Shown in pieces: positions 1-11,883 of a stretch of DNA of 64,000 nucleotides. The stretch spans positions 620,001 to 684,000 of the forward strand of contig JAQFVV010000280.1 of assembly GCA_028023455.1 (NCBI GenBank), given 5' to 3'. Source of the stretch: Epiperipatus broadwayi. Its lineage: Eukaryota > Onychophora > Udeonychophora > Euonychophora > Peripatidae. Every line of letters starts with the position of its first letter. The first letter of the stretch is position 1. Below the pieces are notes generated by a model. The model made no database searches. It was given only the letters and a program-made list of their open reading frames with translations, and was not told the DNA's origin. The position numbers were made by a program, and so were the translations under genes.

Positions 1-469
1 TAGTCGGATAGTCAATATTACATATATAAACTAGAACACAGTTATCTTTAACTTACGATCACTGGCCATGAAGGCATACGAAAAAACATAGTATAGACCG
101 GTGTGGCCTGAAAAGTTCCTAGATCCACCTTTTCACCTTCAGTGGTGGAGTTCAGTGGGTTTTTTCCGTTGCTAAATTTAAACACTCTTGACTTTCATGT
201 GCAATCAATAAGTTCCCCACTGCAAGTGCTGCGTAGTTATTTTTTGTTCCCTTTTTATTCTTGATAAGGAATGTTGCAGAAACCAATTAATTCTCGGCTA
301 TTGCCTACTCTTAGAAATCAGCACTTTTAATCTAGTTGCATCAATTAGTTTTTAATCTGGAGCGCTTATCTTTAATGCAACTGATCAGTAGCATACCAAA
401 ATTTAAATTACAAAATTCCTTATTGTCTATTTCATTTAATAAAACTTATATATTATTATATACGTATAT
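1..469. other. Non-coding stretch, no recognised feature
   Basis: No open frame of note and no recognisable domain on either strand. Around 95-250 the sequence is somewhat richer in G+C than its surroundings and may be old repeat DNA, but I could not match it to anything else in the window. Confidence 0.5.
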
Positions 470-711
470 AGCAAGAATCAAATACCATTTCATAATCTAC
501 AAATCCAAAGCATAATGGCAACTCATATTCATTGGTCCATTCTATAAATTCTATCAATATTTGGATATGATCTACTGTACTAAAACTACTTTTAAATCCA
601 GCTTGTTCTTTTGATTGGTTGAAATCCAAAGTTCTCTGTAGATGAGTTGTAAATATCTTAGTAAAAATTTCATATAAAACTGACAAAAAACTGAGTTGTA
701 TTTTTATATTA
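470..711 (-). pseudogene. RTE-type LINE fragment A, reverse transcriptase part
   Basis: The minus strand encodes a fragment of an RTE/BovB-like reverse transcriptase. Visible blocks are an LQRTLDFNQSKEQAGF stretch, then STVDHIQ and LPLCFGFVDYE, the last being the A motif with its F-V-D catalytic aspartate. The same blocks occur in the RTE copy at 46.2-48.1 kb, which confirms the family. The open stretch ends shortly after the A motif (the usual KAFDSIS continuation reads MVFDSCY and stops), so the piece is 3'-truncated. It is separated from a second piece of what is probably the same copy (1480-1920) by a Penelope remnant and a SINE. It cannot make a working enzyme. Confidence 0.85.
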
Positions 712-1000
712 GACTATTTCCATCATCTATTATGTATATTGAATGTCTTTAGAAAAATTTAACTTTATTTAAATAAATATTCCAAATACATTCAACTGTT
801 AGTGATAGCACATCAAACAGGTTAGTATTTGCATAACGTTTTGAGAGGTATTATTCTCCCCTCTTTTTCAGGTGTTGTTGGCCTGCCCAGTGACAGTACT
901 AGCATGGGATTTGAACCTGGATCCTTAGATTCTTGCGTATTGAAATTTTAATATAGTGCTCTAACCAACTGGCCATCCTGCCAAAGGCAGCAGTCTGTAG
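712..1000 (-). repeat. tRNA-derived SINE, copy 1
   Basis: Read on the minus strand from about 1000, the sequence starts with a tRNA-like head. There is a box-A-like block (GGCCAGTTGGTTAGAGC, near 974-990) and a box-B-like block (CCAGGTTCAAATCCC, near 917-931), which are the internal RNA polymerase III promoter elements. The A-to-B distance is longer than in a normal tRNA, so the ancestor may have had a long variable arm (Leu/Ser-like) or an insertion. A tRNA-unrelated body of about 200 bp follows and ends near a TGGAAATAGTC motif. The same head, body and tail recur at 25.0-25.6 kb, which makes this a dispersed family rather than a tRNA gene. It lies directly behind the Penelope remnant. Confidence 0.72.
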
Positions 1001-1004
1001 AAAT

Positions 1005-1480
1005 TTCATATACTTATCTATGAGGTTTCTCCTGCATTCTCCATTTTTTACTAAGAGCAAAGTTGATTAGTGATTTCCGTACATTATGTATAGTCACACT
1101 AGGTTGGCTTTTTTTGCCATTTGTCGTGTGAGCAGCTTCTTCTTCTTTGTACCTTAAATTGAACATATGTTCGTTGGCCCATACATGGTCTGCTACCTTA
1201 GCCACATCTGTTTTCTCTCTTCTAATCATCAGTTTTATGTTCTTGCAAGTCCTTTTTAATAGGATGACTGGTCTTAGCGATATATGTTCTTCCACATTCA
1301 CATGGCATTTCATAGATGCAGTTTTACTTTTCAGCAATTCAAGTTTAGGCTTTGTAGATGTTAGAATACCTCGTAGTTTGGCATGGCTCTTGGAAGCTGT
1401 TTTGATGTTATACTGATTGCAGATTTGCCTTAATTTGTCTGCTATTCTTGGAGTGTATGGGTACACTACAGAGCTAAAAA
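1005..1480 (-). pseudogene. Penelope-like element remnant with GIY-YIG endonuclease region
   Basis: The minus-strand frame carries sequence typical of the C-terminal part of Penelope-like retroelements: YTPRIADKLRQICNQYNIKT, then KLRGILTSTKPK, and later KVADHVWANEHMFN. In the neighbouring frame near 1270-1320 the expected GIY-YIG core is readable (CIYEMPCECGRTYIAKT), so at least one frameshift separates the two halves. GIY-YIG enzymes nick DNA and supply the endonuclease step of Penelope retroposition. The reverse transcriptase domain that should precede it is missing, so this is a 5'-truncated, dead copy. Its upstream edge (about 1480) abuts RTE-like sequence, suggesting insertion into an RTE copy. 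Assignment rests on recalled family motifs. Confidence 0.75.
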
Positions 1481-1920
1481 ACTTTTGTGCATCCATATAA
1501 AAATCTTATACTATTTCATCACTATGAGAACTTGTTGGGGTATAAAGCAGAATTATCTGCATTTGATATCTGCTATTAAGTTGAATAACAAATCCTGCCA
1601 CTCTGTCCAATACCCCATCAATCTCCACAATGCTATTATTCTACTTTTTATTTATAATGAATTCTACTTCACTTGTACTTACAATATTTATGCTTTTGTA
1701 GTAAAGTACATGCCCACTTTTTAAATTGTCTCTTTACCTTTTTTTTTAACTTCACAAAGTCCAATAATATCCCATTTAATATGAGACAGTTCTTTTTCCA
1801 ATTCTTGCATCTTCCTTCACTTGAAAGTAATCTGCAGTTATAAGTACCTAAATAAAAAGTCATCATCAAATGTCATCCTGAGTCTGCAATCAGGGAATTC
1901 TTAGCACCCTCCATCTTTGG
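1481..1920 (-). pseudogene. RTE-type LINE fragment A, endonuclease-side part
   Basis: This stretch matches 59340-59700, which lies in the upstream part of RTE copy C. Shared runs include GCATCCATATAAAAATC and TATTTATAA around the same order of blocks. By position it should be the end of the apurinic-like (EEP) endonuclease and the linker ahead of the reverse transcriptase. No intact catalytic motif is readable because of many stops. With 470-711 it makes one disrupted RTE copy in which the middle is replaced by a Penelope remnant and a SINE. About 1 kb expected between the two parts is absent. Confidence 0.7.
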
Positions 1921-2034
1921 CCACTAACTGATACCTTGGCTGGTGACTTTACAGTCTCCTGAGAATAAGGATCATGATTTATTTTTGTCTATCACATATA
2001 ATTATATATACTTATATGTATATACATATATAAT

Positions 2035-2042
2035 GTGTATAT
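2035..2042. repeat. hAT target-site duplication, left copy
   Basis: GTGTATAT, identical to 4720-4727 on the other side of the hAT element. Confidence 0.93.
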
Positions 2043-4719
2043 CAGGGGTCAGCAGCCTTTTAGTCGTGTGGTGCTGTACCTCTGTTATAATGTTATTTCG
2101 CGTGCCGACATGATTTTGCCAATCTTATTATATTATATTATCAAAATTGGTTCAGTTATAATAGGCTTCAAAGTTATATATAATATTATAGTATATAATA
2201 TATACTACTATATAATATATACTTTTGAAGTCCATTATAACTGGATCTTATATTATTGGTCATTCAATATTTTAAAATACTTAGAATCATGTGAAAAGTA
2301 CCTTTTTTTAAATTTGTAATTTTTAACATGCTTATTAAAAATTATATTACAAATTATAAATTACAACTTTTTACCTATACAAAATATATAATTTAAATAA
2401 GAAAAAAATATCATGAATTCTAATATGATTAGCCATTTTTTATTATTAAAATAAATTAATGTGAACCTTGCCCTTGTACCTCTTTGCTCAATTGCTCAAT
2501 GTCAGGTATGTAATTGGTCACTTTTAGCTTCACGCATGCTTCTGAATGTTCAGGTGTTAGGCAACTTCTTTGTGAACTCAAAATATTTTTCATATGTGAG
2601 AAAATTTGTTCACATAAGTAAGTTGAACCAAATGCCGAAAGCAGAGCACAAGCAGTTTTTTGCAAAGAATTAAATCTTTCAGGTAATGATATCCAACAAT
2701 TGAGAATGACAGCTGACTTTTCTAGACAGTTCCCTTCAAGAGTTTTCCACAATTCTACAAATTTAGTTTTCCACAATTCTGATGACATTAATTCGATTAA
2801 TTCCATTTCAAAACTATCAATATCCATCCACTCAAAAAGAGATAAATCAAATGGAGTCATCTTTAAATCAATTAAGTCAGGTTTGATGAGGAAAGAAAAT
2901 ATGGGTGTGTGTATTTGGAAGTCTTCACATCGTTTGGAAAATTCTTCTCTGAGAGCTTCAATGTATTTTTGAAGTTCATCTTTGTTAATGTTAAATTGAT
3001 TTGCATGGGCCTTTACATTTGGAAAGTACTTGTAGGTGTTAGTGGTAATATCATGCCAAAATATATCTAATTTTGATGCAAATCCTTTCCAATATTCAAA
3101 AAGTTCTAGTACTGTTTGACCCTTCCCTTGCAAATGCAAGTTTAACTCATTCAGGTGTTGAGTTATATCAGTCAGAAACATCAATTTGCATAACCAGTCT
3201 TCATCATTTATTTCCAGATAATGTTGTTCTTTTTCATCAAGAAACATCTTGATTTCTTTCAGACATGATACAAACCTGTTCAAGACTTTACATTCAATAA
3301 ACATTGTTGTATAGAGGGAGGTCAATATATGCACTATTCATTTCTTGCAAAAAGGATTTAAATTGCCTATGTGTTAATGAAGAATGAGAAACTATGAAAT
3401 TAATTATTTTAATGACAGTGTCCATTACAGAATTCAAGCATTGTGATGAGATTTTTGCAACTAAATTTTCCTGGTGTATAATGCAGTGGAAACTCAATAT
3501 TTAATGTTTAATATGATTTTCAAGAAGTTTAACAAATCCCTTTTTCTTTCTGACCATTGCATGGCTGGCATCAGTAGTAATACTAAATATTTTATTTATG
3601 TTAATTTTCTGATTTTCAAAATAATTGAAAAATGCAGTGAAAATATCATGTCCCTTTGTTGTACCAGTAAGAGGAATCAAGCAACACAATTCTTCATAAA
3701 TATGATTGTTGTCATGATATCATGCAACTATTGCTAGGCATGCCACATCATTTACATCAGTGCTTTCATCAATAGTAACACTGAATGCAACAGCTTGTTA
3801 TAAACTGGTTTTCTGTTTTGTTGTTACATCTTCGGCCATGTCAGTTATTCTTCTTTGAATTGATCTTGCAGAAGCTGGTATTTCTCGAATTCGAGACAGT
3901 ATCGTTTGTTTATTTGGTAGATCACTGAATAAGATTTCAGCACTTTTCAAAAACGTTTCTTTGATGAATTGTCCATCTGTGAAAGGTTTGCCTTTCAAAG
4001 CCACACAATGAGCAATTGTATAACTACATTCGGTGGCTTTATTTTGGGTTCCAATTATTTGACTAAAATAAGTAGTTTGTTTCTTAAAGGCAGAAACAGC
4101 TCTTTTTATAGCTTCACTTTTCTCATCTGAGTTTTTAAACATGAACACATGTTTAGTTTGATAATGTCTTTGTACACTTGAGGTACGACACACAATACTT
4201 TCACAGCATAATGTACACACAGCATGATCTTTTTGCTGTACAAATCCATATTCATTTGTCCAAGAGTCTTGAAAAGAGCGAATATCACGTTTTTGTCTTT
4301 TGTGGGACATTTTGGGAATCTCTCAGTCAGTATGCCACGAGAATCTCTTTTTTGAAAGAAGCACTACCAATGAGCGTCGATTATTTACCATTCAACTACC
4401 GAAAATAGCTTTCTAGAATTAATAACTTAATAAGCTTTTTATTTGGATTACGATCTCATTTTTTAATATTATCAGAAGTAAAATATGAATATGTAGAATT
4501 TATTTCACTTGCAAACAAAAATATCTTTTAAATTAAGTCAAACATATTATTTTCTGATAAATAATGATTTAATCGTAAATTCAATGTTGAATGTAAAAAA
4601 AAAAAAAAAAAGTCCTATAATTAAAATATATTTTTTTACTATTTCAATTTATTCCGAGTACCACTGATAATCGTTGACGTGCCAAGCATGGCATGGGTGC
4701 CATAGGTTGCCGACCCCTA
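2043..4719 (-). mobile_element. hAT DNA transposon, full length, inactive
   Basis: Both ends are visible. The left end begins CAGGGGTCAGCAGCCTTTT; the complement of the right end begins TAGGGGTCGGCAACCTATGG. These imperfect terminal inverted repeats are of the CAGGGGTCGGCAACC class. The element is flanked by a perfect 8-bp target-site duplication, GTGTATAT, at 2035-2042 and 4720-4727, which is the length made by hAT transposases. The outermost right dinucleotide is TA instead of TG (complement CA). The 2677-bp element contains one transposase gene on the minus strand (2456-4310) that is interrupted, so it cannot move itself. The perfect duplication implies a moderately recent insertion. Confidence 0.95.
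2456..4310 (-). pseudogene. hAT transposase pseudogene (BED zinc finger, ZBED/GTF2IRD2-like)
   Basis: The protein would excise and insert the surrounding hAT element in the nucleus. The start at 4310 (MSHKRQKRDIRSF) is followed by a BED-type zinc finger with C-x2-C and H-x4-H (CTLCCES...RHYQTKH, residues about 32-54). An acidic TIDESTD block, which carries the first catalytic Asp of hAT transposases, is encoded near 3745-3783. The C-terminal dimerisation region (CEQIFSHMKNILSSQR) is near 2530-2640. The frame from 4310 to 3294 is broken by in-frame stops at 3798-3800, near 3724 (TGA where CGA is likely ancestral) and at 3501-3503. A frameshift near 3295-3334 then joins the block ending PLYNNV to the block starting KVLNRF. 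It is a pseudogene. Confidence 0.93.
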
Positions 4720-4727
4720 GTGTATAT
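4720..4727. repeat. hAT target-site duplication, right copy
   Basis: GTGTATAT, identical to 2035-2042 on the other side of the hAT element. Confidence 0.93.
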
Positions 4728-4789
4728 TATAGTTATGGATATATTGTAATGGTACAAAATAAATGGACTTTAGGTATGATGGGAATCCT

Positions 4790-5870
4790 CTTTTAAAGCA
4801 TCACAATCAACCTTCATGTAGAAAAATCAACATTGTAATAAATAAGCATTCTATAAGTTATAAACATGATAGCACCACTAGCATTAATCATTAAGGATCT
4901 TCACTGATTTTGCGACTGGATTTAAAAGAGAATATAAAATCTAGGCTAATCAACATCTAGCTAATGCCAAACTTATAGTATATTATAAAGACAATCATTA
5001 ATATTTCATCTGCTCACATATATTTAAGTTTTAAAATATCTATAATAATAAACATATTACAGAAATGCTAGGATTATTATATCAGTGCTGATCATCTTCA
5101 ATGCTTTGGGCTATCAGATACCATGAATGTACTGTTCATCTATAAACTACATATCAATCTATTAAAATAAAGTAAATTATGTGTAATAAAGGTGATCTTT
5201 ATTTTTATGCCGTACAAATAAACCTATAAAAAAAATCTGGATATTCACATATTTATTCACACACATATAGAAAATACCATTATTGTTTAAAGTTATTTTT
5301 GGATCGCAAGGATTCTGACAAATATGACTGTGACAATGGAAAACACTCATATAATCCTTAATCTGTTTTTGTATTAAATAACTTCACTGGAAAAGCCAAA
5401 AATAATGATTAATACATTTATTAACTGAACAATAATAAAATGAAAGGTCTGTCTAGTATTCTCAATATAAATAAATTCCATATATTGGAAAACTACATTA
5501 TATATGTAACATTATCTATAGTTTTCAGGCATATAAATTGTAACAAGTATTAAACACATATATGTATGCACATGTGTATGTCTAATAATATAAAGTATTC
5601 CAATTATTAATAAACCAATAAAAACAATTTTAATATATAATTAATTATTTTAGATATACATATATGCATATAACTATGCACACATACTGTGCATTATAAA
5701 ATAAATATTTCAATCATTAATAAGTAATAAGCTATTATTTAATGCTAGCAATATATAAATGTTCAAATAGTAAACTTATATGTGACAAGGGATATATGCA
5801 CCACGCTTGCTCTAACATAAAAATAAAATATTTCCAATTATAAATCTCTATGTATTTAAAATTACTTTTA
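4790..5870. repeat. Diverged dispersed repeat, copy 1
   Basis: AT-rich DNA without coding capacity. Several anchors recur in the same order and orientation at 8830-9717: a GACTGGATTT block followed by AGGCTAAT, then TTCACTGGA followed by a run ending ACAATAATAAAATGAA. The two copies are strongly diverged, so boundaries and element class are unknown. Confidence 0.4.
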
Positions 5871-6636
5871 ATAATATCTTGGTTGCTTAAAATCTAGATG
5901 TTCATGTCATTAAAAAAAATTGGTCAATCCATTATAACTTTTCTAAGTCTAAAACAAGTCTTTTCTAACTAATATAATAGAATTCAGAAAAGTGACCTTA
6001 GAAATTTATCCTCTGGTCACTTTTTTCTTTCCATATTTTTCTTTTAGCTGGATAATTTATTCAACAGTTATTCATTTAGCATTTTTCATCTTTTTTTATT
6101 CCATGCATATATATAAAACATAATTCTGGAATCTCAGGAGTAATAAACTGGCTTTATATAATACTAGAATCTTTGACTTATTATTATCATGTCTTCAATA
6201 ATGCACATATAAGGTAAAAGCTGACATTTTTAATTCTTTAATTTCTGAATTTCACCAGCACCAAGCAGTTTTCTTCTCATGTATTGGGCTATGAAGCATA
6301 CCCAAGAAGATATCCCTTCTTCTATGGAAGTTACAAATTCAACTATCATGGAGACAATAGTTGCCTTTCTGCACTCTCTTCACTCTAATAATTTGATAAG
6401 TAATCTAAAAACAGAATAATTAATGTAAATTATTTTCCATCTTGATTAATAATCTAATTAAATCATCTTGTTTTTCAATTTATACTGATTAAAACCAATT
6501 AGTTTTTTTTTTAAATATTTCTTTAACTAAAAACAAATTATAGGATTAATGTACATAACAAAAACATTCTGTTTTCCTAAAATAATTTACATTTTTGTCA
6601 CAATCAGAAAAGTCAAAATTAGTTGTTTGCACTATT
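5871..6636. other. Non-coding stretch, nothing recognised
   Basis: AT-rich DNA with no open frame or repeat that I could support. Confidence 0.5.
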
Positions 6637-6680
6637 CAGGCGTCCCGGTGGCCGATGCTATGACACATGAAAAAAAAAAA
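6637..6680 (+). repeat. tRNA-Val-like SINE, 3' piece
   Basis: The run CCCGGTGGCCGATGCTATG followed by ACACATG and an A-tail matches the 3' end of the tRNA-Val-like element at 43129-43230 (CCCCGGCTGATGCTTTG, ACACATG, A-rich tail). Only the end of the T arm and the tail are present here, so this is a 5'-truncated copy. Confidence 0.6.
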
Positions 6681-8829
6681 GCAGTATTTCCAAAAATATC
6701 AATTAACATTATTACTCAATTAAATTTTTTTTTTTGTTATTCCAGGCTTTATGAATAATTATATATTTCATTTTGTCTGTGTTCCTACTTTTTTAAAACT
6801 TTATATATATGCACACATACTACCTTATGTGCCATGAGACTAAATTTACACAATATACATGTATACTTATTATATAATATGCTTTTTATCAAGTTAATAG
6901 TCCTGGGCAATTATGTAGCTTAATTTATATTTAATCATATGCTCTCTTTATCTAATGTTATATTTTCTATACAAATAAAATGTTTACTTTATTATGTAGA
7001 TCGTTTACAATTCTTTTGTTTTACTTTAAAAATTGAACTTTATTCACACAATTCTTTTGTTTTATTCTGCATATTTCATTTTTTTTTATACTTTTGATGA
7101 GGACAGATTGTAATTTCAAGTTGGAAATGTGAATTAACTTTTTTATGCTCAAAGTTTTCTGATAATTTTTTTGGATTGGCCGTTTAAGTATTTAATTGAT
7201 GCATTCTTGCTTATTATTGAAATATTTCATTACTGAAATATAGTATTTATTTATTTTTTAAACTAATGAAATGTTTGATTTTTTTAAACGAAGAAAATAA
7301 TTTGCTACAAGTTTATATCTGGAATATAGCCAGGAAGTTTTTTTTCACGATAACTTTATATCAAATCATAAATACCCCCCCCCCCCTTTTTTTTTTTTTT
7401 TGATTAATTGCATTATGAAGACTATTGAAAATAATGTATATGTTTGTAATATTCAGCATAATATATGTTAAACAATAAGATTTGTCTTTGCTGCCTCAAT
7501 ATCTAATGATTTGTTACCCATACTTAAAAAAAAGATGAAAAAGAAATTGGAAATTCTTTTTTAGTCACATTGCTACAACTTGGTTGTACAATTCAAAATG
7601 CTATATCCCATAAATAAGAGAAATTAAAAAAAGAGTGAAAGAAATAAAGATTTTTTTTTTTTTGTTCAAATCTTTATAATGAAACTGGGGAATATAAGGG
7701 TAGAATAGTGGATTTTTTGAAATAATTTTTATTATAGGAGGGACAAAAAATGAATCAGGATTACAGAAATATTGGATCATAAAGAGTAAGAAGTAAATAT
7801 ATTTATTGTGGTATATAAAGGGGAAGGAAATATTCAATTTGGCCACTAGTTTTGGAGATATAATTTATGTATAAAAACTTGTGACATTGTTTAAGAAGCC
7901 AGTTTTGCATTACATAAGACTCATCATATTTATAAGTAATCAGTCAATTTAATATTTAAATATTGCATCTTTTTCACTTTATCATCAATTTCATAATATT
8001 TTTTATTTGCAAATGTGTCTCATTTGCAAATGTACTTATATATTGAAATGAATAATATCTTATTCTTTTCAGTGTCAGTCATGTGTCTTCCACTTGGTAG
8101 TGAGCTGGTTTTTAGTGTTGTGAGGGATAGCAAATAAATAGCATTCAAAAGTTTTAAAGAAAATTAGCACAGACTTTAATGTGTCATTGCTGCTTTTGAT
8201 AAATTAAAAGATATTTTGTCACAATGATATAACTACTACATCTAAATTACAAAAAATGCTCAGTAAACTTATTAAAATATAATAGTCCAATAATAAAGCC
8301 AATCAATATGATCTTTAACTTTCTGGATGTAATACTATAGAATCTACTAATTCATATCTTTATTGGATTGACATATGAAAAAAGTCTTATGGTCAACTTC
8401 AGTATGATTTTTATAGGAGAGGCAGACCCTTTTTTTGTATTATAAAGATTATCTTAAATATATTTAAAAGAAATGAATTATTGATTGCTTTTATTAGGGG
8501 AGTGATGATAAATTATAATAGAGAGCTACAGTTAGACAAGATGTTAAAATCTTTCAAGTTTGTCGCAGAATAAACTAAAATACAGCACAACTAAATATTA
8601 AACAAGTAGAATATTAGAACAGCATGTTTCATATGAAGTCATATTTTTAGTTCATGGATTGGTTTATATATCATTGCAAAACTAATCTCTACTGTATTAT
8701 TATTTTTGTCTTTTTTTTTTTCTGTCTCCAAGATGGAATAACTGTATTTGTTTGTAAATGATTGCTGCTGCTGATATATATTGTAATGGTATAGCGAATT
8801 GGGGTAAACCTGGTGTGATGGCATTTATC
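6681..8829. other. Non-coding AT-rich stretch
   Basis: No gene is supported. Short open frames in this interval are low-complexity F/I/K/N-rich products of base composition. A C14-T15 homopolymer junction lies at about 7375-7401. Confidence 0.5.
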
Positions 8830-9709
8830 ATCAACCCAAGTCAATACAAATTATAAATATAAAATTAAATATAAATAAATATGAGGAGTGAGCACAAGAG
8901 ATCAACATATAACTAACTATAAGTTTACCAGTATTACACAAAAGCAATAATAATCATTCATCATCATGAATGATTAACAATAAATAAATCAACAGTCAAT
9001 CTTGTGACTGGATTTGAAATGGGTTCTAGTAGACCAGGCTAATTATTTAAGCCTTGCCAGCATGTGGCAGATTATTTAAACAATAATTTGGATATGCAAA
9101 CTTAAGTGCTAATCTATAAGAATATAACCATTAAAAAATAATGCTGGAATACTAAAACATGCTGAAATGTAGTGCATGGACTTTAAAGAATATTCCTTTA
9201 TGCCAACAAGGATCATCAACTGGATATCCATAAATACTAAATGTCTATAAATACTAAATATATATAATAGACCATTATGTACAAATCCAGCTCAGTGAAC
9301 AAAAGCACTATAACTGTTACTGTGAACAATATTTTAAATCTACTCGATGATTGAGTAAATTCACTGGAATAACTTTAATGAAATATCAATTTATTAATAA
9401 CAATAAAATGAATTTAAGGACTGCAGAATATGGCTATACATATAAATTAAGCCTTCTGATATTGATTAATGCAAAAAGAAATATACTATTACATTGTAAT
9501 TTGTAAAAGTTTCAATAGGTTTACATAAACCACTTATATATAAGCATACAGATGTGTGATATAATAATTTATGAACATATTTGAATTGTCATAAACCTAT
9601 AAATGGAATTGATTTTTTATAATACATAATTAATGACTGTCTAAACATATATGTGTGTACACACTAACATTTATACCATATATTTTAATTTGTCAAAATA
9701 AACTTATTA
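8830..9709. repeat. Diverged dispersed repeat, copy 2
   Basis: Shares ordered anchors with 4790-5870 in the same orientation (GACTGGATTT, AGGCTAAT, TTCACTGGA, ACAATAAAATGAA). It ends next to the DNA transposon that starts at 9718. A short (CAT)n tract with its partial inverse sits at about 8950-8972. Confidence 0.4.
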
Positions 9710-9717
9710 AAAATATT

Positions 9718-10966
9718 GATACTGATTCATCTGACAATCCATCCTACTTGATGGCATTGTTGCTAGCCAAAAATAGTTGAAAATACTATTTATCAGGCAC
9801 AACTTCTCAATTGCTATCAGCAATTGAGTGATAGCAATTGAGTCTTTTGGCTAATGGTGGCCTGCATCATGTTTTGTGATCAATTGCTCTCACAATTCAC
9901 ACTTCGCCTATCATATCAGTTAGCTCTGATATGTGTTGTTTACCCGCTATATGAATGCTAACACTTAACATATTGCTAACTTATCATGATAGGATGCGAA
10001 TAATTTTAATGACGGAAAGTGAACCACTATATGGTCAGAAGTAATTATTTTCAAACCTAAATGAGTTACTATCAGGTCCTCCATATTGTCACACTGTACC
10101 CAATGTCACACCCCCCTGTAAACATGTTAAAATTAGGAAATGTGGCAATTCAGCATACCTGAATCTAAAGTCTCGTACCTTGTGAGAACTTGTGTTGGTG
10201 AAAAAATGGCTACTTGTGAAAAAAAGCATTCGTTCAAGCTGTCTATTGCCTAATACAGAAACATCTGCTGTGGTCTTCCTGCAAGAGAAACTAATTCTAC
10301 CAACAGAGAATGTGTGTGTGGTGGAAAGATGGTTCTAAGGAACTGTAAGGGCTACGAGATGGAATGCAGAATGAATTCTTGCCATTGAAGGTGTTCTGTT
10401 CATAATGGAACCTGGTTTGACGTCTACCCAAAAATCAAACTCTGAAGTAATAAAATAAACGTTATTCCTAAAAAAGTTATGAAACTAACATTTCAATATA
10501 TTTTAATATATTTTGCAAATATATTAAATTATGGTCCCCCCTCAAAAAAAATAAAGGAACATTTATTACCAAACAAAAATAAATTGGTTATTGAAGTGTT
10601 GTTTATCAACCAAAAATAAACCTATGTTTGAAATAATCAAATCAACATTAGTGAAAAAAAAAGTTTACAAATGAACATTTTGCAAATATATTAAATTACT
10701 TTCCAAAAAAAAAAAACCTAACCTAAAGGAATATTTCTCACAAAAGAAAAAAATATTGGTTATTTAAAAAAAAAGCTAAAACATTTATTACAAAACAAAA
10801 AAAAATTAAGTAGTTGCAAAAATAATAAAATAACAATTTTAAAGTGTTCTGTGTATTGTTTATTTGTTAAAATATTAAAGAAAATATAATGGCCTGGTAA
10901 CATTATATCGATGTGTTTTGTTGGAACGCTATCAAGCGGGATGGATTGTCATATGTATCAGTACCC
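9718..10966. mobile_element. Non-autonomous TIR transposon with 8-bp TSD, copy A
   Basis: The left end begins GATACTGATTCATCTGACAA. The complement of the right end begins GGGTACTGATACATATGACA. Both continue into the shared inner repeat CCATCCYRCTTGATRGC, giving inverted repeats of about 37 bp. The flanks are perfect 8-bp duplications, AAAATATT, at 9710-9717 and 10967-10974. The interior matches copy B (15583-16569) over most of its length but carries about 260 extra bp of A-rich DNA around 10450-10860. No transposase is recognisable. An 8-bp duplication fits hAT, P, Merlin or Novosib-type elements; the GG terminus argues against hAT. Confidence 0.9.
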
Positions 10967-10974
10967 AAAATATT

Positions 10975-11849
10975 TTTACAATTGATTCCATGTTGAAAAT
11001 ATAAAATTCACATATATTGTGCCAGTCAGTCTTAAACAATAAGCACAAGATGGCTGCAAACATAATTACAGCCTAAACAAAAATGTACATAACTAATAAT
11101 AAAAGGATTGGTCTGTGTAGATATATTTTTTCTTTCACTTACACACAAAATATATTAAAAAAAAAAGTGTAAATAATGATAATACATGTTATATAAATGT
11201 ACATACATGTATATTTTTGATTTTTTATAATTTTGTTTGTCAGAAATTATTATTTTTAAAACATGTAAATACGGTGGGGGGGGGGTATAAGTTTATACTA
11301 GGAAACTTAAAAGTAATTTTAAGTTATCTAACAGGTAAACATGTTTTAATTTAAATTGTCAAAGTTGTATTTTTTTTGTTTGCATGTTGAATATATATAT
11401 TTTTTGAAAACCTAAAAATAATTTTGAAATTTTCAACACATATACATTTTAATTTTTGTATATTGTTAAAATTCTGGTTAATTTTTATATATTGTTAAAA
11501 TTTTGGTTTTAATTACCACAGGCAAGTCAATGACTTTTCATTTTATTGTATTATCTTTTAGAGAAAAAAATGTAGAAATGCATTAATGGTTATTCGGCTT
11601 AACACCTGTGGAATGGTAATTAAAGAAATATGGGATTGGAATGTAAAATGTATTAATGGTTTGAGAAATCTTGAATAGATTTATAAAAGTCTTCGTTAAG
11701 ACAATATTTTTTTTCTGATTAAAATGAATAATAGAAAAAAGATGAAAAATAAATTCAGCTATCTGTATTGTTTAAACACATGAGCACTTAGCAAGGAATG
11801 TTAATAGCAATTACTTAAAAATGTAAAACCAATAGTCTGGAGGGGGAAT
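10975..11849. other. Non-coding AT-rich stretch
   Basis: No gene seen. It contains a run of about 12 G at 11274-11286 and otherwise A/T-rich simple sequence. Confidence 0.5.
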
Positions 11850-11871
11850 CACTATTCACCATGTAATGAGG

Positions 11872-11883
11872 GGGTATATAAGC
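11872..11883 (+). promoter_or_regulatory. TATA-box-like site in a GC-richer patch
   Basis: GGGGTATATAAGCGTCGATC is a good TATA context, with a G-rich upstream edge and a G/C-rich patch just downstream. The short word ATAAGCGTCGA recurs near 12275. The patch could be the promoter of an LTR or of an unidentified transcript running toward the hairpin cluster at 12.9-13.3 kb. No primer-binding site, gag or pol sequence was found, so the assignment is tentative. Confidence 0.35.

Noticed and set aside
1147-1416. Plus-strand open frame of 89 codons
   Set aside because: It is the antisense shadow of the Penelope remnant.
3798-4310. hAT N-terminal open frame as a separate BED-finger host gene
   Set aside because: It is in frame with the rest of the transposase and lies inside an element with terminal repeats and an 8-bp duplication.
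7370-7402. Poly-C/poly-T junction as a functional site
   Set aside because: Similar C or G runs of 7-14 bases occur at several places here (11.27, 24.17, 43.58, 55.31 kb) without consistent context.
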